A stretch of DNA of 64,000 nucleotides, from assembly GCF_016925535.1 (NCBI RefSeq), contig NZ_CP070496.1:1302001-1366000 (forward strand). Reading direction: 5' to 3'. The translations under genes were made by a program, and so were the position numbers. This stretch comes from Natronoglycomyces albus. GTDB taxonomy: Bacteria; Actinomycetota; Actinomycetes; Mycobacteriales; Micromonosporaceae. This document shows positions 27,351-36,741 of the stretch, piece by piece (within the stretch, counting starts at the first letter, position 1; every line of letters starts with the position of its first letter). The notes beneath the pieces are model-generated. The model was not told the DNA's origin and made no database searches. It saw only the letters and a program-made list of their open reading frames with translations.

Positions 27351-28262
27351 GTGACAGACATACCCGCCTCCGGGACTACCTCGGCAGAGGACCGCAATAG
27401 CGACCTCTCCGCTGGCGCGCTGAGGAGCCAGGAGGCTCCTCGCGATTCCGAGGGAACAGCCGATGATTCCGGCGGCTCCAGCGCTGCGCCTGTGCCCTCG
27501 TCGGACCTTGGCTCTGAGGCTTCAGCGGAGCGAACGGGGCACCGGTCAGCGAAGTCCGACGATGAGGAGGAGCCGCTACCTCCGTTCACCGAACAGCTTT
27601 CGGAGCAATTGGGTGGCGTGCGGGGCTTGGTGGAGGCTGCGGTCCCCATCACGGTCTTTGTGATTCTCAACCTTGCCTTGCCTTCTCAGATTGGCCCGTT
27701 CACCGGACTGCAATGGGCAGTGGGGTCGGCCGTGGCTGTAGCGGTTGCCATCGCGATTTTTCGCGCCATCAAGCGGGAGCCGGTTCGGCATGCGATCAAT
27801 GGATTGATTGGGATCGCGTTGGGCGCGTTCTTGGCGCTGCGGACCGGGGAGGCCCGGCAGATGTTCTTGCCGGGAATCATCCAGGGAGGCCTTTATGGCG
27901 TCGCCCTCGTTGCCTCAGCGGCGATCAGGCACCCCATCATCGGCTGGATTTGGTCGATCATCGCCGACGGCGGCAAGAAGACGTGGCGTTCCAACCCGGA
28001 TCTGGTACGAGTGTTTTGCCAGCTAACGTTCGTGTGGGGCGCGGTTTTCATCCTTAAGAACCTAGCGCGGTTGTGGATGTACTTGGTGGATGCGGAGACG
28101 CTACTGGGTATCACCACGATTGTTACCGGTTGGCCGCTGACGCTGGCCTTGACCGCGTTGACGGTGTGGGCGGTGCGCCGAGTCACCAACCGTGACGACC
28201 ACCAGCTGTTGGCGGGCTCCGACATCGTCCCGCCCACAGCCCGTACCAGCTCGATCCACTGA
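27351..28262 (+). CDS. DUF3159 family integral membrane protein
   Basis: 303 residues from GTG 27351; GGAAGG lies 11 nt upstream. Residues 1-75 are an acidic disordered tail; the remainder has about six membrane helices. The family motif FTEQLSEQLGGVRGLVEAAVPITVFVI and the later GLYGVALVASAAIRHPIIGWIW are present. Function is unknown. In mycobacteria a DUF3159 gene also lies near DUF3710 and a TRAM methyltransferase. Here an MFS/TetR pair separates it from that methyltransferase. Confidence 0.87.
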   Translation: MTDIPASGTTSAEDRNSDLSAGALRSQEAPRDSEGTADDSGGSSAAPVPSSDLGSEASAERTGHRSAKSDDEEEPLPPFTEQLSEQLGGVRGLVEAAVPITVFVILNLALPSQIGPFTGLQWAVGSAVAVAVAIAIFRAIKREPVRHAINGLIGIALGAFLALRTGEARQMFLPGIIQGGLYGVALVASAAIRHPIIGWIWSIIADGGKKTWRSNPDLVRVFCQLTFVWGAVFILKNLARLWMYLVDAETLLGITTIVTGWPLTLALTALTVWAVRRVTNRDDHQLLAGSDIVPPTARTSSIH

Positions 28263-28401
28263 TAGGCGGCAGGATCGTCCGCGAACTATGAGCGCTCCGC
28301 GGCAATGTGATGGCTGGTCTGATGTGGGTGCCGTTGCGGTGGAGTTACAGGCAACTAAGGTGTTTGGCCTGTGAATTTTGGTGGTTGGCTTCAATAACCT
28401 C

Positions 28402-28439
28402 CAGTGGTGGCCCCGGTGTTCTCACCGGGGCCACCACTG
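28402..28439 (+). terminator. Strong hairpin terminator after the DUF3159 gene
   Basis: Seventeen perfect base pairs (28402-28418 with 28423-28439) with a TTCT loop, 139 nt after the stop codon. It isolates the dut-DUF3159 transcript from the efflux operon. Confidence 0.85.
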
Positions 28440-28549
28440 TTGTGCGCTGGTCAAACGCAATGATCGAGCGTTGAGGCGGGCGCCTGATGTGCCGGGGCTG
28501 TGGGCACGTGGAGACACCAGGCCTGCCGATGACAGTGATCTCAATTACT

Positions 28550-28568
28550 AAACGGTACCGTATCGTTT
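28550..28568. promoter_or_regulatory. Probable TetR operator upstream of the MFS gene
   Basis: A 19-bp near-palindrome reads AAACGGTACCGTATCGTTT: outer arms AAACG/CGTTT and inner TAC/GTA are symmetric around a central C, with one mismatched pair. It lies 160 nt upstream of the MFS start, in an AT-richer patch. Size and symmetry fit a TetR dimer, and a TetR gene lies at the end of the same operon, so autoregulated repression of efflux is inferred. Confidence 0.7.
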
Positions 28569-28727
28569 CGGATTTGCCTAGGATGAGGAAATCTCAACCG
28601 GCGCACCCGCTGCCATCCTGAAATCCACCCACACCGCCGACCAACCCCCATCGAAGAACACCAGAACCCATCGCACACCCCAAACAGGCCGTACAGTAAA
28701 AGCCCTGCTTGCATAGGAACGCCACCC

Positions 28728-30314
28728 ATGACTGTGAACGAAACCCAGACCGACACCGGACACCCACGGCGCTGGGCTATCCTCAGCGTCCTGCTCATCA
28801 GCCTCATCGTCGTCGTCATCGACAACACCATCCTCAACGTCGCCATGCGAGTCCTCGCCGACCCCAACGAAGGGCTAGGAGCAAATCAGAGCCAACTAGC
28901 CTGGGCCATCAACTCCTACACCCTGGTCTTCGCCGGGCTACTGTTCATGGCAGGCGTCATCGCCGACCGCATCGGCCGCCGCCGCCTGCTCCTCATCGGC
29001 CTCACCGTCTTCGGTCTCGCCTCGGTGCTGGCTGCCTACTCCCAAACCCCCGAACACCTCATCTACGCCCGCGCACTCCTCGGAGTTGGCGCTGCGGCGA
29101 TCATGCCCTCCACATTGGCGATCATTTCCCACGTCTTCAGCGCCAAAGAACGCGGTAAAGCCATCGGCGTATGGACCGCCTCGGTCGGCATCGGTATCGC
29201 CATCGGCCCCGTCGCCGGCGGCGCACTACTGGAACACTTCTGGTGGGGCTCGATCTTCCTCATCAACGTCCCCGTCGTCATCCTGGGACTCATCCTGGTG
29301 CGCTTCCTCGTCCCCGAAAGCAAAGCCACCGACAACCAACGCCCCGACGTCATCGGTGTCATCCTGACCATCGCCGGCCTGGTGACCCTCACCTACGGCG
29401 TCATCCGCGCCGGAGAAACCGGCAGCTGGGGCACCATCGACGTATGGGGCACCATCGTGCTGGGAATCGCGCTCCTAGCCGCCTTCGTCCTCTATGAGCT
29501 GCGAATCCCCAATGCGGCACTCGACGTGCGACTATTCAAAGAGCCACGCTTCGCATCCGCCACCACCGCCATCTTCCTGGTCTTCTTTGGCGCAATGGGT
29601 CTGTTCTTCTTCATGGCCTTCTACCTACAAATCGTGAGGGGTCTCAGCCCCTTCCACGTCGGTCTCATGATGATGGCCTTCGCCGTCGGCCAAATAATCT
29701 TCGCCCCCCTCAGCTCCACCATGACCGACAAATTCGGCTCCCGCGCCGTTGGCATCATCGCCATGACCGTCATGTCCGGCGTCTTCATCAGCTACCTATT
29801 CCTTGACGAAACGACACCGCTGTGGGTGCCGCTCCTACAATTCTTCCTACAAGCAGCGGCAATGGCCAACATCATGCCCCCAGCCATGAACACCATCATG
29901 GCCTCCCTGCCCCGCGAAAGAGCCGGAGTCGGATCAGCCGTGGCCAACGCCGTTCGCCAAACCGCAGGCTCCTTTGGCGTCGCAGTCTTGGGAACCGTGC
30001 TAGCCCAGGCCTACCGCTCCGACCTCAGCGACAATCTCGACATGGATATCCCACCCTCGGCCGCCGAATCCATCGCCGCCACCTACGGCTACAGCGAAAA
30101 CATCGGCGGCGACACCGAGGCGATCATGGGGCCCGCAATCGAATCGTTCATCGGAGCCCTACACACCACCGCAGTGGTCGCCGGCGTGATCTCCATGCTT
30201 GGCATAGTGGTAGCCGCCAAGTACTTCCCCAAGAAAGTCAGAACCGACAGCCATGATGAGTCCGACGCCCTCGCAGCGGCCTCAGCGGTAGCCGCGCCCG
30301 CTCGGCTGCGATAA
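28728..30314 (+). CDS. MFS drug transporter, DHA2 (14-TM) family
   Basis: 528 residues. About fourteen hydrophobic helices, with the DHA2 motif near the N-terminus (VVVIDNTILNVAM), motif A GVIADRIGRRRLLLIG, and the motif-C-like GIGIAIGPVAGG. The family exports lipophilic drugs, dyes or metabolites using the proton gradient. The ribosome site is weak. The TetR gene starts 18 nt after the stop. The pair interrupts a gene order that is otherwise conserved in related bacteria, so it may have been inserted as a unit. The substrate is unknown. Confidence 0.9.
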   Translation: MTVNETQTDTGHPRRWAILSVLLISLIVVVIDNTILNVAMRVLADPNEGLGANQSQLAWAINSYTLVFAGLLFMAGVIADRIGRRRLLLIGLTVFGLASVLAAYSQTPEHLIYARALLGVGAAAIMPSTLAIISHVFSAKERGKAIGVWTASVGIGIAIGPVAGGALLEHFWWGSIFLINVPVVILGLILVRFLVPESKATDNQRPDVIGVILTIAGLVTLTYGVIRAGETGSWGTIDVWGTIVLGIALLAAFVLYELRIPNAALDVRLFKEPRFASATTAIFLVFFGAMGLFFFMAFYLQIVRGLSPFHVGLMMMAFAVGQIIFAPLSSTMTDKFGSRAVGIIAMTVMSGVFISYLFLDETTPLWVPLLQFFLQAAAMANIMPPAMNTIMASLPRERAGVGSAVANAVRQTAGSFGVAVLGTVLAQAYRSDLSDNLDMDIPPSAAESIAATYGYSENIGGDTEAIMGPAIESFIGALHTTAVVAGVISMLGIVVAAKYFPKKVRTDSHDESDALAAASAVAAPARLR

Positions 30315-30332
30315 CCGAAAAGAGCACCACCC

Positions 30333-31022
30333 GTGAAAGACGATCAAGCCGACGAACACGAGCCGAACCTCGCCAAGGCCAACGATGCCCCCCGCGACAC
30401 CTCGGACACTCGCCCCCGCCCAGCGACACCAGCCGGGCGGGGGCGGCCCCGCTGCGCCTCCACCAGCACCGCGATTCTCGAAGCCACCCTCGACCTCATC
30501 GCAGACCTCGGATCAATCCAAGCGGTCTCCATAGAAGCCGTCGCGGCAAAGGCGGGCGTTTCAAAAGCCACGATCTATCGGCGCTGGCCCAACAAATCCG
30601 CGTTGCTCTCCGAGGCCATCCACTCCATGAAGCAGCCGCTCCCCGCCGAACTACCAGGACGGTCCATCCGCGAAGACCTCATCCTCATCGGCAAGAGCTT
30701 TCGCACCGACTTCTCCGAACGCGACCGCGCCGTGATCCGAGCCATGACCCTCGAACTGGCCGTCAACCCCACCGCCATGTCGGAAGGACACAAGCCCCTC
30801 GACAAACGCAGAGAGTTCATCCGCGCGGTCATCGCCGCAGGAATCGAACGGGGCGAAGTGCGGCCCGACATCGACCTCCAACTGGCCCTGGCCATGTTCA
30901 TCAGCCCACTCATGGCGATCAACATCTACCAAGTATTCCCCGACCTACACGGCCGCGAAGACCTCGTTGAATCAGTAGTGGACAACCTCCTCGCAGGCAT
31001 CGCCGCCACCACCGAGGACTAA
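30333..31022 (+). CDS. TetR/AcrR family transcriptional regulator
   Basis: 229 residues from GTG 30333. After a charged N-terminal tail of about 40 residues, the helix-turn-helix is typical: ILEATLDLIADLG...VSIEAVAAKAGVSKATIYRRWPNKSALLSEAI. The C-terminal ligand-binding domain has the form found in regulators linked to MFS pumps. It is co-directional with, and 18 nt after, the transporter gene and likely represses the operon through the palindrome at 28550-28568. The following gap 31023-31353 holds no gene that I can support. Confidence 0.9.
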   Translation: MKDDQADEHEPNLAKANDAPRDTSDTRPRPATPAGRGRPRCASTSTAILEATLDLIADLGSIQAVSIEAVAAKAGVSKATIYRRWPNKSALLSEAIHSMKQPLPAELPGRSIREDLILIGKSFRTDFSERDRAVIRAMTLELAVNPTAMSEGHKPLDKRREFIRAVIAAGIERGEVRPDIDLQLALAMFISPLMAINIYQVFPDLHGREDLVESVVDNLLAGIAATTED

Positions 31023-31353
31023 ACGGGAGGCGGGAAGCTCCCCAGACCCGGCCGCGTCACAGACCCCAGCAGCCAGCCCGTATGCTCGATCGGCATCACG
31101 CAACGGTTCGGGGCCAGGGAGGGCCCACGCTCGGATGCGACATCGGCACTCACATCGGCGGCACCATCGTCCACCCGACGATCCGCACAGCCACTCGCGC
31201 CCGACCTCGCGGCGCGGCCGACCGCCCGCACACCGAGCATCACCGAACCCGCCGCATCCGCGCACCGCTGGCAGGCGCCCCACGACTACCGGGCACGCCA
31301 TACGAGTGCGAGGAACGGCACGAGCCGTCCCCAGCTGGGAAAGGAAATCTCCA

Positions 31354-32538
31354 ATGATCGTCACCGTCGAGGCCGTCGCCCACGGAGGACACTGCGTGGC
31401 GCGAGCCGAAGGCCGCGTCATCTTTGTCAGACACGCACTGCCGGGCGAACGCGTCCGACTCCAGATCACCGACCGCAAGAAAAACTTCTGGCGTGCCGAC
31501 GCCGTGGAGATCCTCGAACCATCACCAGACCGGGTAGCCCCACCCTGCGAGTTTGCCGGGCCAGGCAAATGCGGAGGCTGCGACTTCCAACATGTCGACC
31601 CTGCCGCCCAACGCCGCCTCAAAGCACAAGTACTCACCGAACAATTGCAACGACTCGGTGGAGTCGACACCGACGCCTTCGGCCACATCGACGTGCAAGA
31701 GCTACCCGGCGGCCCCCTCGGATGGCGCACCCGAATGCAATACGCCGTCGGTCGCGACGGACGGCCCGGCCTGCGTGGCCACCGCTCCCACCAACTCATC
31801 CACATCGACCGCTGCCTGTTGGCCACCGACCGAATCCAAGCCTCCGAGGCCCTAAAGAAGACCTGGGACCGAGCCGGAGCCGTCGGTGTGGTCGACTCCG
31901 ACGACGACAAGCTCGCCTTCTACACCCAGCGCAGCCGCACCGCCAAGACCTACCACGCTGGCGGACCCAAGACCATCCACCAGCAAGTTGGCGGGGCCGA
32001 ATTCGAACTCGACTACGATAGCTTCTGGCAGGTCCACCCCGCCGCCGCGGAAACCTTCGCCAACACCGTGATCGACTTGCTGGAACCACAAGCGGGCGAA
32101 TCGGCGTGGGACCTCTACGCCGGAGCTGGCGTCTACGCGATGGCACTGGCCGAAGAAGTGGGGGAGGAGGGACGCGTCATCGCGGTCGAATCCTCCAAGT
32201 CCGGACGGGGAGCCACCAACCTGGCCGAGGACACCAACGCGGGGATGATCTACGGAGACGTCGCCGAAACAATCCCCCCGCTGGGCTCGGTCGACCTCGT
32301 CGCGCTCGACCCACCGCGCTCCGGCGCAGGTGCCGACGTCGTCGCTCACATCGCCAACGCCCGGCCCCGCGCGATCGCCTACGTGGCCTGCGACCCGGCC
32401 GCGCTGGCTCGCGACGTCCGCAGTTTCGGCGAACACGGCTACGAACTGGTCGAGGTGAAGGCCTTCGACTCCTTCCCCATGACTCACCACTTCGAGACCA
32501 TCGCTCTGCTGCACCCCCAGGCCGATCAGGACAGTTAA
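31354..32538 (+). CDS. TRAM-domain class I RNA (uracil-C5) methyltransferase
   Basis: 394 residues from ATG 31354, with AGGA 8 nt upstream; an upstream extension is not conserved. Residues 1-55 are a TRAM RNA-binding domain (VEAVAHGGHCVARAEGRVIFV). Cys residues in PPCEF...KCGGCDFQHV match the [4Fe-4S] cluster site. The SAM site is DLYAGAGVYAMAL, followed by LDPPRSGAG and the catalytic VACDPAALARD, whose Cys attacks uracil C6. The family (TrmA/RlmC/RlmD) makes m5U in tRNA or 23S rRNA; the target here is unassigned. A strong terminator follows. Confidence 0.92.
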   Translation: MIVTVEAVAHGGHCVARAEGRVIFVRHALPGERVRLQITDRKKNFWRADAVEILEPSPDRVAPPCEFAGPGKCGGCDFQHVDPAAQRRLKAQVLTEQLQRLGGVDTDAFGHIDVQELPGGPLGWRTRMQYAVGRDGRPGLRGHRSHQLIHIDRCLLATDRIQASEALKKTWDRAGAVGVVDSDDDKLAFYTQRSRTAKTYHAGGPKTIHQQVGGAEFELDYDSFWQVHPAAAETFANTVIDLLEPQAGESAWDLYAGAGVYAMALAEEVGEEGRVIAVESSKSGRGATNLAEDTNAGMIYGDVAETIPPLGSVDLVALDPPRSGAGADVVAHIANARPRAIAYVACDPAALARDVRSFGEHGYELVEVKAFDSFPMTHHFETIALLHPQADQDS

Positions 32539-32600
32539 AGACCTAGCCCCGGCTGGCCCAACCCGCCACATGGATCGCAAAACCAGCCGGGGACGCTGCG

Positions 32601-32647
32601 CAGGGGTGCCCTGGTCATCTCGTTGAGAGTGAACCAGGGCACCCCTG
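32601..32647 (+). terminator. Terminator after the RNA methyltransferase gene
   Basis: Fifteen perfect base pairs (32601-32615 with 32633-32647). The 17-nt loop itself can fold by a short TCTC/GAGA stem. It lies 63 nt after the stop codon. Confidence 0.8.
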
Positions 32648-32788
32648 TCGACACATGCGGCAGTCCCCGGGCCGCAGTCGACAACATCCAGCGATCTGAG
32701 GTGGACCGAAGCACACCTCAGCTAAGAGCGAAACGACATTTCCCCACCGGCTATTGCCACCACATGCCAGACGTCCTAGCGTCAAAAC

Positions 32789-33538
32789 ATGTACAACCGC
32801 GTAGCAGTCATCGCCGACACACACGGAGTTCTGCCAGCCCTAGAAGCCGTCCTGGCCGAACCGGATGTCCAGTCCGCCGAGGCCCTCATCGTGTGTGGAG
32901 ACCTTCTGGCTGGTCCACAGCCCCTCGAAGTACTCCAACGGCTGCAAAGCCTAGGCGACTGGGCACACATCGTCCGCGGAAACGCCGACCGAGAACTATG
33001 GCAGGTGCGCGACGGCACCCCCTCCACGCAGCCCATTTCCAACTGGGCGGCGACGCAACTGAGCGACGAACAATTGGAATTCCTCGAACAGCTCCCGTTC
33101 AGCATCGAGCGTGAGATCGCAGGGTTGGGCCGAACTGTGTTTCTGCACGCCACCCCACGCGACGACGAAGAAGTCGTGCTGGTCGACTCCCGCCCGCAGC
33201 GCTGGCGCGATGTTTTGGCCGACCTTGATGAGTCGGTCCGGGCCGTCGTTTGCGGACACACCCATATGCCATTTATGCGGCTGGTCGACAGACGAACTGT
33301 CGTCAACCCCGGTTCAGTGGGCATGCCATATGGAAGCACCGGGGCTCGCTGGGCCCTGCTGGGACCCGGTGTTGACCTGCGGGAGAGCTACTTCGATGCG
33401 GCCAGCGCCCGCGCCCAGATCTGTGGCGACGGCACCAATGAGCTACATCGTGACTTTGCCGAGAATTACATCGGTAGCCAGGTCAGTGATTTTGAGGCTC
33501 TGCGAGTATTTGGGCCGCTGGACGGCCGGGTTTCATGA
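32789..33538 (+). CDS. Metallophosphoesterase of the YfcE/MJ0936 type
   Basis: 249 residues. All metal-binding motifs are present: VIADTHG (DxH), VCGDLLAGP (GD), VRGNADRE (GN), FLHATP (H), VCGHTHMPF (GHxH) and the family's NPGSVGMP. A cytosolic di-metal phosphodiesterase or phosphatase is expected, with unknown substrate. The start is ATG 32789. It is monocistronic and convergent with the adenosine-deaminase-like gene. A small CGGGC-TTGAG-GCCCG hairpin at 33568-33582 may end it. Confidence 0.9.
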   Translation: MYNRVAVIADTHGVLPALEAVLAEPDVQSAEALIVCGDLLAGPQPLEVLQRLQSLGDWAHIVRGNADRELWQVRDGTPSTQPISNWAATQLSDEQLEFLEQLPFSIEREIAGLGRTVFLHATPRDDEEVVLVDSRPQRWRDVLADLDESVRAVVCGHTHMPFMRLVDRRTVVNPGSVGMPYGSTGARWALLGPGVDLRESYFDAASARAQICGDGTNELHRDFAENYIGSQVSDFEALRVFGPLDGRVS

Positions 33539-33738
33539 GCGTCGCGGGCAGTTAGCTGCGTTTGCGACGGGCTTGAGGCCCGGGACCAACCGTGTGACTC
33601 CACACCCCTTTGATGCTGGTCCCAATGTCCGTTGGCTCAACCGCCAGGAACCCACCGAGAACTTTCATCATGTCCGCAACTGCTGCCGCGCGCATGGTGG
33701 ATCCATGCACGCGAAGTCCCAGGGACTGAATGGGCAGG

Positions 33739-34662
33739 TCAGTTCAGGGACGCAAAACGGGCATCTGAGCTCATGCGCTCGATGTGGGCCAATTGCCCCT
33801 GCGACAGGCCCAAGCGCCGCAACAAAGCGAGCTCGATGTCGATGCTGGTGCCAAGCCGTAGAGGCGAATCCGTCCCCAACGCCACCGAGACCCCGGCGTC
33901 GAGGAACTTTGGCAAAGGATGCTGCGCCAAGTCTGGCACCATGCCTTGCGCCAGCGCCGAGGAAAGACAAACTTCCACGGTGATGCCGCGTTCGGCCATC
34001 GCCCGCAAAAGGCCGGGATCGTCATCGGCGTACACAGCGTGACCGATCCGCGAAACCTCGGGCATTTCCACCACGCTGCCGATATTGGCCTTGGAGAAAG
34101 CCCCGACTGGGATCGTTACTCCCAGACCCGCTGCCGCGGCGTCCTTGACGAATACTGAGCCACGGTTCCAATCCGCCTCTTCGGCATAGGGCACATACAC
34201 GATTTCCACGCCCGCCAGGCCAGCCTCGGCCGCAGCGGGGAACGCTTCCCGGACCTCGTCGGCATCCTCGGCCCACAGCCATACGCTCAGGATCGGAGCA
34301 GCCTCGAACTGCGGGTATGTCTCCTGCACGACCTGTAGCGCGTCGAAGAAGAGCTGCACGAAGTCCGGCTGATAGATCGCCTGGTGTGGCAACCGCAATT
34401 CCGTATAGTCCGCTCCAGTCTTCGCCGCGTCAAGGAGGGCATCCTCTACCGCTCGAGTAAAAACCTGGGACGTTATGGCCTCGGGGTCCACTGGCGGAAC
34501 GTGGCCGAATTGCTGTAGACGGGCCATCCCGGGAGGAGTCTGATCATAAATCTGTGCGCGCCGCGCCGCCCAGTCAATTGCGGACCGGTTCAAGGCAGGA
34601 GACAACAATTGGTCGAGCCGAGCGGGCCATTCGGTGTTTTGATACAGATCACATAGCGCCAT
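33739..34662 (-). CDS. Adenosine deaminase-like protein lacking key metal ligands
   Basis: 307 residues. The C-terminal half is recognisably adenosine deaminase-like: VSRIGHAVYADDDPGLL, ITVEVCLSSALAQG and ALGTDSPLRLGTSIDIELALL. Two hallmarks are missing. The N-terminal HxH zinc pair (normally in ELHVHLDG) is absent, and the HAGE segment is replaced by IPVGAFSKANIGSVV, losing the catalytic Glu. The GTDSP loop keeps one Asp. It is also shorter than the usual 330-350 residues. Either it is a non-catalytic relative or it uses a different metal site. It is divergent from dxs. Confidence 0.75.
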   Translation of the reverse strand: MALCDLYQNTEWPARLDQLLSPALNRSAIDWAARRAQIYDQTPPGMARLQQFGHVPPVDPEAITSQVFTRAVEDALLDAAKTGADYTELRLPHQAIYQPDFVQLFFDALQVVQETYPQFEAAPILSVWLWAEDADEVREAFPAAAEAGLAGVEIVYVPYAEEADWNRGSVFVKDAAAAGLGVTIPVGAFSKANIGSVVEMPEVSRIGHAVYADDDPGLLRAMAERGITVEVCLSSALAQGMVPDLAQHPLPKFLDAGVSVALGTDSPLRLGTSIDIELALLRRLGLSQGQLAHIERMSSDARFASLN

Positions 34663-34728
34663 AGGGAAAATACTCCCACTTCCCGGTCACAGAGAAAACG
34701 CTATATGGCCCGCGAGTCGCCACATCAG

Positions 34729-34756
34729 GTGACTGGTTTCTGACACCTCGTAATAT
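34729..34756 (+). promoter_or_regulatory. Candidate dxs promoter
   Basis: GTGACT (34729-34734) and TAATAT (34751-34756) are spaced by 16 nt, 69 nt before the dxs ATG. The -10 hexamer is good; the -35 is approximate. No transcription data are available. Confidence 0.4.
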
Positions 34757-34824
34757 ATGTCATGCTCCGCAGCAGGTTCCCCACGCGAGCATTAACCACA
34801 TTGGGGCGGATACACTTCGCAATT

Positions 34825-36741
34825 ATGAGCCGATTCGAGCCCGACCGGAATGAACCGCTGCTCCCCAGCCTCAGTAGCCTGGCAGAGTACAAACGGTTGC
34901 CCGACGAAGCCCTCCCGCAGCTGGCGGAGGAGATTCGGGACTTCCTGGTCACCAAGGTCGCCCAAACCGGTGGCCATATAGGCCCCAACCTGGGCGTCGT
35001 CGAGCTCACGATGGCCATTCACCGAGTCTTCGACTCACCCATCGACAAGGTCGTCTTTGACACCGGCCACCAGTCATACGTACACAAAATCCTCACCGGA
35101 CGTGCTCCCGACTTTGACCAGCTGCGGCAACGTGACGGTCTAGCTGGCTATCCCTCTCAGGCGGAGTCTCCCCATGACCTGGTCGAAAACTCGCACGCGT
35201 CAACCTCACTGTCATACGCCGATGGTCTTGCCAAGGCTTTCGCGCTCAAGGGCGAGCGAAACCGGCACGTGGTGGCCGTGGTTGGCGACGGCGCCCTCAC
35301 CGGCGGCATGTGCTGGGAAGCCCTCAACAACATCGCGGCCCAAGACGACCTCCAGCTCATCATCGTCGTCAATGACAATGGCCGCTCGTATGCTCCGACG
35401 ATCGGCGGCCTAGCCAAGCACCTGACCGCGATGCGCCTCAATCCCTCCTATGAACGCTCGCTCGACACCATTAAAGAGACTCTCGGTAAGACCCCCTATG
35501 TCGGTGGGCCGATTTACGAGGTGCTGCACGCGATGAAACGTGGCGTCAAAGACGCCCTAGCCCCCCAGGGGCTTTTTGAAGACCTGGGCCTAAAGTATGT
35601 GGGCCCAGCCGACGGTCATAACCTCGATGACCTCACCGAGGCGCTATGGCAGGCGAAGAAGTTCGGTGGACCCGTTATCGTCCACGCGATCACGCAGAAG
35701 GGCAACGGCTGGGATCCGGCGGTCTCCAACGAGAGCGACCAAATGCATCAGTCGGCCAGCTATGACCCTGCCACTGGGCAGGCGACTGGGCCCAAACAGC
35801 GCAAGTGGACCAAAGTATTCTCCGAAGCGCTTGTTGCGGAGGCCGAAGAGCGCCAAGAGCTGGTTGGCATCACCGCCGCCATGGCGGGCCCGACCGGGAT
35901 CGAAGCTTTGCAAAAGGTCCACCCGGATCGCGTTTTCGATGTCGGCATCGCCGAACAGCACGCCGTGACCTCAGCAGCCGGTCTTGCCATGGCTGGGCTG
36001 CATCCGGTGGTGGCGATCTACTCGACTTTCATGAACCGTGCCTTTGATCAAACCCTCCTTGACGTGGCCATGCACGGCCTACCGGTGACGTTCGCGCTGG
36101 ACCGTTCCGGAATCACCGGCCCTGACGGGCCGAGCCACTATGGAATTTGGGACATGTCGATTTTCCGGGTTATCCCCGGAATGCAGATCGCGGCACCTCG
36201 CGATGAGTCAACTATGCGCCAGCTCTTCTCCGAAGCCCTCGACATTGACGATGGGCCGTCGATGGTCCGTTTCCCCACAGGGGCGGTGCCTGCGGAAGAC
36301 CTCGTAGCAGTCTCGACGCGCGAGGGCGTCGATATTCTCCGCGATGGGGGCGCCAACGCCGATATCTTGCTTGTTGGCGCGGGCATCATGGCGCACAGCG
36401 CTATGGCGGCCGCGGAGCGCATCTCTAGTCGTGGGTTCACAGTCACTGTGGTAGACCCGCGCTGGGTCGCGCCGGTTCCCGCGGTTTTGACCCAGATGGC
36501 TAGCGAACACCGCCTGGTGGCCACGATTGAGGACGGTATCCGTTCGGGCGGGTTGGGAGATGCCTTGGCCCGCGAACTGCGGGACGCGCAGGTGAATGTT
36601 CCGCTGGTAGACAACGGAGTCGAATCAGGCTGGCATCCGCACGGGACCCGACAGCAGCTGCTGGAAGACCTAGGGCTGACGGTCGAAGCGATTGCGGAAC
36701 GCATCACCGAGGCGGCGCTTAAGCTCCCCAGTGGTCAATAG
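34825..36741 (+). CDS. dxs: 1-deoxy-D-xylulose-5-phosphate synthase
   Basis: 638 residues from ATG 34825. The thiamine diphosphate site is GDGALTGGMCWEALNNI; the substrate-channel motif is GHQSYVHKILTGR; the transketolase pyrimidine domain begins about residue 320, and DRSGITGPDGPSHYG replaces the common GADGPTHQG form. The enzyme joins pyruvate and glyceraldehyde 3-phosphate to make DXP, the first step of the MEP isoprenoid pathway and a thiamine/pyridoxal precursor. Length is normal. No other MEP gene is in the window. The ribosome site is weak. Confidence 0.97.
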   Translation: MSRFEPDRNEPLLPSLSSLAEYKRLPDEALPQLAEEIRDFLVTKVAQTGGHIGPNLGVVELTMAIHRVFDSPIDKVVFDTGHQSYVHKILTGRAPDFDQLRQRDGLAGYPSQAESPHDLVENSHASTSLSYADGLAKAFALKGERNRHVVAVVGDGALTGGMCWEALNNIAAQDDLQLIIVVNDNGRSYAPTIGGLAKHLTAMRLNPSYERSLDTIKETLGKTPYVGGPIYEVLHAMKRGVKDALAPQGLFEDLGLKYVGPADGHNLDDLTEALWQAKKFGGPVIVHAITQKGNGWDPAVSNESDQMHQSASYDPATGQATGPKQRKWTKVFSEALVAEAEERQELVGITAAMAGPTGIEALQKVHPDRVFDVGIAEQHAVTSAAGLAMAGLHPVVAIYSTFMNRAFDQTLLDVAMHGLPVTFALDRSGITGPDGPSHYGIWDMSIFRVIPGMQIAAPRDESTMRQLFSEALDIDDGPSMVRFPTGAVPAEDLVAVSTREGVDILRDGGANADILLVGAGIMAHSAMAAAERISSRGFTVTVVDPRWVAPVPAVLTQMASEHRLVATIEDGIRSGGLGDALARELRDAQVNVPLVDNGVESGWHPHGTRQQLLEDLGLTVEAIAERITEAALKLPSGQ

